NCBI RefSeq assembly: GCF_020080835.1 | Contig: NC_058165.1 | Span: forward strand, 16,485,915 to 16,549,914 | DNA: 64,000 nt | Direction: 5' to 3' | DNA from: Cotesia glomerata | Taxonomy: Eukaryota > Arthropoda > Insecta > Hymenoptera > Braconidae | Part shown: one piece after another, positions 59,340 through 64,000 of the stretch | Position numbering within the stretch: the stretch's first letter is position 1 | How the letters are laid out: each line of letters starts with the position of its first letter | Position numbers and translations under genes: made by a program | The notes under the pieces: generated by a model | The model's database searches: none | The model's input: only the letters and a program-made list of their open reading frames with translations | Told to the model about the DNA's origin: nothing

Positions 59340-61080
59340 TTTAAATTTTATGATACTGAAGTTAGCCGTCAGCTGTCAATTTTAAAAATTTTTTAACAAA
59401 TCAATTACGATAAAAAAAATAAAAATTAAAGATGACATTAAATTTAACTGTCACTTGACAATTTTTTAACTTTCTTTAACAAAACAATTAATTCTAAAAA
59501 ATTACTTTAAAAAAATTGCATTTTTAATTTCATTAAATTTCTACAAGTCCATTTTTTTAATAATTATTTTTGCCCTAATTTATTCATCAAAGAAAATTAA
59601 AAAAATTGTGAACTGACAGCTAAATTTAATGTCATAAATTGAAGTAGCAGACATTTAATAATTCTTAGAATTTTTTTAAGAAATAAATTAGTGCAAAAAA
59701 AATTATTATAAAAAAATTGACTTGTGAAAATTATAAAAAATTAAAAATGCAATTTGTTTAATAATTTTTTAAATGAAATTTTTTTGTTAAATAAAATTTA
59801 AAATTTTTGAAGTAACTGCTAACTTTAATGTCATATAAAAAAATGCTTCTAAAAATTTTCACTTGTAAGTTTTATTAACTTTCACATGTGGAATTATTTA
59901 ATTAATTTTTTTTTTATAGTAATTTAATTGCTATAAAATTCTAAAAACATTTTTAATGTCTGTCAACTTCAATGTCATTAAATTTTAAAGAAATTTATGA
60001 AATTGAAATTAGCTGACAGCTGTAAATTTTATGAAAATTAAGTTAGCTGACATCTAAAAATTTTAATAATTTTTTTTATTGAAAAAAATTATTAATAAAA
60101 AAAAAATTGACCTGTAGAAAATTTGAAAAACTATAAGTGGAAATTTAAAAAAATATTTTTTAGTTCTAATTTAATAAATAAAGCAAAATCATAAAAAATC
60201 ATAAAAATGTCGTCTAACTTCATTTTTAAATCAAAATTTTTGGAATTCTTTTAACAAATTATTTACAATAATGAAAATACTTCCAAAAATTTTCTACTAA
60301 TGATTTTCAAGTGTGAAATTTTTTTATTAAATTTTTTTCATTATAATTTCATTGCTATAAAATTAAAAAAAAATTTCTATTTGCTGTAAACTTCAGTGTC
60401 ATAAGAAACTTTTGAGAAACAAAAATAAAAATTTATCAAAATAATTTTTTTTTAATTTGTAAGTATTTTTTTTCTTAATTAATCATTAATTTTTAATGAC
60501 ATTAATGTTAGCAATTACTTGACCATTTCTTAATTTTTTTTATAAAAATTAAATTAACCAACATCTAAAAATTTTGATAAATTTTTTTTGAATTAGTACA
60601 AAAAAATAAGAAAAAAAAATTTCATCTGTAAAAAATTGGAAAAACTATAGTTTTTCCAATATATACGTGTAATATTTAAAAAATATTTTTAATACTAATT
60701 AAATTATTAAAAAAAAATCAAAAAATTAAAAACGTCGGCTAACTTCTGTATCATATTTTTTTTAACAAATAAATAAATTTTTTTAATAGTTCAATTAGTT
60801 TAACGGTTAAATTAAATAGTTTTTTTAATGGTTCCTTAACAATTTTTTAATTTTTTTTTAACAAATAGATTTTTTCCAAAAAATTATTTTTAAAAAATTG
60901 CTTATTTTATTTTTTACAAATTCTACATGTAAATTTTTTTTTCTACTCTATTTTTTGCCATAATTTATTTGTTAAAAAAATTATTAAAATTATCAAATAT
61001 CAACTAAATTAATTTTTATAATTTTTATTATGAAATTAAACAATAATTCATTTTTAATATTTCAGTGACACTTCAAAAAT
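59340..61080. repeat. Diverged AT-rich repeat field upstream of HADHB
   Basis: A motif like TTAGCTGACAGCT next to AAATTTAATGTCAT, with AAAATTTTTTAACAAAT-like spacers, recurs in both orientations (about 59360, 59440, 59620, 60010, 60045, 60215, 60510, 60550, 60730). It appears to be an old satellite-like or multiply inserted repeat. No gene. Confidence 0.5.
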
Positions 61081-61331
61081 TTTAACACTCTGAAGTTATC
61101 GCTTAAATTATTTTAAAATAAAAAATGTCATTAAAAAATGTCATTTTAAAATAAAAAATTAAATTTCTAAATTTCAATTAATGTAAGTAATTAATTACTA
61201 TTTTACTAATTAATTAAAATTTCAAAATTAAAAAAAAAAGTATAGCCATAAATAATTTTTATTAATTTTCTTTCGGTTGGTATAACTGTAAGTGAAAAGT
61301 TAACAAATTACAGAGCACTTTTTTACCTGGT

Positions 61332-61342
61332 TATAAATAACA
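61332..61342 (+). promoter_or_regulatory. TATA-like box upstream of HADHB
   Basis: TTATAAATAAC lies about 70-80 bp before the HADHB start codon. The position is compatible with a core promoter and a short 5'UTR; no initiator was confirmed. Confidence 0.3.
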
Positions 61343-61411
61343 CTAAACACTGCTCTTCATCTACAATAATAAATATTAATAAGTAATTGGGAAATTAAAT
61401 AAACAATCAAG

Positions 61412-61463
61412 ATGTCATTGTTAATGTTAAAAAGTGCAGTGAGGAGTCAAAGTGTTTTTTCAG
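61412..61463 (+). CDS. HADHB: HADHB exon 1
   Basis: ATG at 61412 (AAGATGTC context) encodes MSLLMLKSAVRSQSVFS and the first base of Gly18. Donor CAG then GTAATT. This is the start of the mitochondrial presequence. Intron 1 is 150 bp. Confidence 0.88.
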
Positions 61464-63454
61464 GTAATTTCTATCTTTTTTTTTTCTTATTTTTCTAATA
61501 GTTTTTGTATTATTTAAGTCCTGGTCCAAAGTTCATTTATAAAAAAATGAAACAATATTTTATGGATTTGAGGATACTGATTTTAAAAAATTCTAATGGT
61601 GTTTATTTTTCAGGTACATATACTTTGGCGGCAAGTAGTAATGCTTGCAGAACATACGCTAAGAAAATTGATAATCCATCAAATAAAAATATTGTGTTCA
61701 TTGATGGAGTCAGAACACCTTTCTTATTATCCGGGACTCATTACAGCAAATTGATGGCACTTGATTTAGCGAGGCATTCTTTATTGTAGGTATTTTTATC
61801 TAAAAAAATTGAATAATTCATTATGAATGAAATTTGCAGGTATCTAGTCATTTTTAGCTTTATTAAAAAAATAAATTCTTATTGAAAAAAATATTTCAGT
61901 GAAATTTTCATTCACAGTTTTATAAAATTTGTATTCTTATTGTTGAGTAAAATTCTAAAAATTATCAGATTTCTGCTTATTTATGACATTGAAATTAGCA
62001 GACACTTGATTATTGTAGCATTGTACTCTGAGAAAAAAAAATACTTTTACTCAATTAGCAATTTCTTGGTTTAAAAAATCCGATGACGATCGAATATTCT
62101 ATTATTATTAATTATTAATTTCTTAAAAGAAGAGCATCAATATTTATTTTTGAATAATAAATAAACAAGATAATAGCTTTATTTAAATTAAGTAAAAATT
62201 ATTTCAATTCATTTAACAAGTTCTTGAGCTAAGAATATATATTCTTGAAAATTTTCAAGAACATGAATTCTTGTATCAAGAAAATTTTCTTAATAAAAGT
62301 ATTTTTATTCTGTGTATTTAAAAAAATTAAATTAAATTAAGGAAATGATTAAAAAAAAAAGGTAATTATTTACGAGTGGGGTCAAAAACCATTTTAGGCT
62401 ATAACTCGATAAAAAATTAACATTTTCAATTTTTTTTTATTCTGTTTGTTTTTATGCTGGATTTATGATAAAAAATGTCGTGAAAGAAAAAATAAAAATT
62501 TCGCTAGTTTTTTTGCCTTCAAAAGTTGGAAAAAATTTTGACTCACGTTTTTGGATAAAATTTCTATTTTATCTTTTTTTGATATATATTTTTTTGAAAA
62601 GTATATAAAAAAAACGAATAATAGAAAGAAAAAAATTTGAATATCACAATTTTCTAAGAAATTTATAAATTTTTTTAAAAATTTATTAAACTTGTGATAA
62701 TCAACTTTTTTTTTTAATTGTTCATTTTTTTATGTATTTTTCAAAAAAAATATATCAATAAAATCAAATAGAAATTTCGTTCAAAAAAATGAAAATTAAA
62801 ATGGTGACCCCACTTGTAAATATTTACCAAAAAAAATTTATTTGTGATTTCTTATGAATTTCATTTTTAAAATTAAAAAATTTCATTCATAATTTTTTAC
62901 TAATTTAATTTCAAAAATTTCAATTATAATTTTGTTTTTTTTTTTTTTTTATAAATACTATGAATTTCATTTTAAAAATAAAAAAAATTTGATTTATAAT
63001 TTTGATAAATTTTAGGACCATAATTAATAAAGAAAAAAAAAATATTTCATCATTATTTACAATTTAATTTATTAAAAGGGAACTACAACGTAAAACCAAC
63101 ATCCCAAAAGAAATGATCGATTACATAGTCTACGGAACAGTAATGCAAGAAGTAAAAACCTCCAACATAGCCCGAGAAGCAGCCTTAGCAGCAGGTTTCA
63201 GCGAAAAGACACCAGCACACACTGTCACCATGGCCTGTATCAGCAGCAATGTAGCATTGACCACAGGAATGGGTTTGATTGCATCTGGAGCCTTTGATTC
63301 AGTAATTGCCGGTGGAGTTGAGTTCATGTCTGATATTCCTATCAGACATAGCCGTCCGCTGAGGAACATAATGGTCAAAGCTTCCAAGGCCAAGAGTTTA
63401 CCTCAGACACTTGGTCTGCTTGCTCAGATTCGGCCCAATCATTTTGTTCCTGAT
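61412..63454 (+). CDS. HADHB: Trifunctional enzyme subunit beta, mitochondrial (3-ketoacyl-CoA thiolase), 5' part: join 61412-61463, 61614-61785, 63079-63454
   Basis: The beta subunit of the mitochondrial trifunctional protein cleaves long-chain 3-ketoacyl-CoA with CoA to acetyl-CoA and a shortened acyl-CoA, the last step of beta-oxidation, in complex with HADHA at the inner membrane (known for the family). Three exons encode 200 residues of an enzyme usually near 470. Residues 1-36 have no acidic residue and several Arg/Lys/Ser, as in a matrix-targeting presequence. The thiolase N-domain starts at about residue 44 (NIVFIDGVRTPFLLSG). The acyl-accepting Cys is residue 128 in VTMACISSN. GLIASG and VEFMSDIPIRHS are also conserved. 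The frame ends at FVPD with a GTAAGT donor. The C-terminal catalytic His/Cys regions lie beyond the window. HADHA is not adjacent here. Exon 2 ends before an in-frame TAG, so the donor is GTAGGT at 61786. Confidence 0.95.
61614..61785 (+). CDS. HADHB: HADHB exon 2
   Basis: Acceptor TTTTTCAG at 61613. The exon encodes residues 18-75, including the end of the presequence and the first thiolase strand. A donor after TTGTAG (GTATTT) would put a stop codon in frame. Using GTAGGT at 61786 gives DLARHSL-LELQRK, which aligns without gaps to known HADHB proteins. Confidence 0.93.
62026..62314. mobile_element. MITE in HADHB intron 2 (289 bp)
   Basis: CTCTGAGAAAAAAAAATACT at the left and AGTATTTTTATTCTGTG at the right, flanked by TA (62024-62025, 62315-62316). 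The interior has TTCTTGAGCTAAG-type motifs like families 6 and CACTGAT. Non-coding. Confidence 0.8.
62361..62828. mobile_element. Palindromic MITE in HADHB intron 2 (468 bp)
   Basis: GGTAATTATTTACGAGTGGG at the left pairs with CCCACTTGTAAATATTTACC at the right, and the next ~35 bases (GTCAAAAACCATTTTA) are also inverted. The interior continues as an imperfect palindrome. No coding frame; the target duplication is not resolved. Confidence 0.8.
63079..63454 (+). CDS. HADHB: HADHB exon 3
   Basis: Acceptor ATTAAAAG at 63078; it encodes residues 75-200 (ELQRKTNIPKEMIDY onward) with the active-site Cys128. It ends in phase 0 at a consensus GTAAGT donor. Much GC-richer than the flanking introns. 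Confidence 0.95.
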
Positions 63455-63579
63455 GTAAGTATTGTTGATAAAAATCACAATACACAATAAAATTAATCTG
63501 TATTATTAAGAGAATAAGAAAAATTTGCTCTATCTCTAGATACATAATTAAGAAATGACCTCGTATCTTGTGAATTATT

Positions 63580-63784
63580 GACATTTTTAAAGATATAAGC
63601 TCATTCCGATGTTACACTCATCGAGACCTTTCATTTAAATATCCACATCAATTTTTCATATATTTATATATATTATATATTATATATATGTCTGTATGAA
63701 AAATATACCAAAGTGCATGTGGGTACTTAAATGAAAGCTCTTGATGAGAATAATATCAGAATGAGCTTACATCTTTAAAAACAT
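63580..63784. repeat. Long palindrome family P in HADHB intron 3, copy 1
   Basis: Arms AAAGATATAAGCTCATTCCG and its near-complement (GAATGAGCTTACATCTTT), about 75-85 bp each around a TATATA centre. The same family as 30021-30217. Confidence 0.9.
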
Positions 63785-63822
63785 CAATAATTAAGAAATG
63801 ACCTTGTATCTTGTTAAACACT

Positions 63823-64000
63823 AACATTTTCAGAGATATAAGCCCACCCCGACGTTACACTCATCGAGACCTTTCATTTGAGTGCCCACATCAATTTTTC
63901 ATATATTTATATATATTATATATATTTATATATGAAAAATATACCAAAGTGCATGTGGGTACTCAAATGAAAGGTCTCGATGAGTGTAACATCGGGATGA
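63823..64000. repeat. Long palindrome family P in HADHB intron 3, copy 2, cut by window end
   Basis: It starts AACATTTTCAGAGATATAAG. The right arm (GATGAGTGTAACATCGGGAT) is cut at 64000. It is in tandem with the previous copy at about 243-bp spacing, separated by a shared linker (TTAAGAAATGACCTTGTATC). Confidence 0.9.

Overview
This is an AT-rich eukaryotic window, almost certainly from an insect. It has GT-AG introns, a nuclear gene for a mitochondrial enzyme, arthropod-style DNA transposons and MITEs (short non-autonomous DNA transposons), and many microsatellites. A parasitoid or other hymenopteran would fit, but the sequence does not prove it. There are no operons, CRISPR arrays, rRNA genes or convincing tRNA genes.

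Only one gene can be named securely. The 5' part of HADHB (mitochondrial trifunctional protein beta subunit, a thiolase) lies at the right edge on the + strand. Three exons (61412-61463, 61614-61785, 63079-63454) encode residues 1-200, and the gene runs off the window. Evidence on the - strand is weaker. Two exons (23199-22942 and 17280-16956) form a 194-residue open frame rich in His, Asn and Gln. A separate ATG exon (753-681) encodes a 24-residue leader. Both candidate starts end in phase 1, so they could be alternative first exons of one gene whose body lies left of the window. A very short ATG exon with a donor (58692-58678, -) may start another gene. None of these three could be named.

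Most of the window is a layered set of mobile elements and repeats, many with target duplications or visible interruptions: 0-7 kb mostly unassigned; 7.7-12 kb two copies of a ~1.03 kb TIR (terminal inverted repeat) element; 13-14.3 kb a TIR element with a MITE nested in its left end; 17.7-22.4 kb a 4.7 kb element with ~0.8 kb inverted arms, one arm split by a 1.7 kb element that itself holds another repeat; 23.6-24.7 kb and 31.8-34.7 kb two inverted copies of a ~1.07 kb element, the second broken by a retroposon tail and satellite-like repeats; 27.8-28.8 kb a ~300-bp tandem array with a CTCF-like motif; 35.9-39.6 kb a complete non-autonomous LTR retrotransposon on the - strand with a tRNA-Lys-type primer site and a 37-bp tandem array; 39.7-44.2 kb a three-deep nest ending in a TTAA-flanked Kolobok-like element with a broken transposase fragment; 49.7-50.6 kb a MITE carrying two GC-rich hairpins; 53-58 kb more MITEs; 62-64 kb MITEs and long palindromes inside HADHB introns.

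Boundaries and similarities were found by eye. TIR and target-duplication calls come from the window; family assignments are inference from those features.
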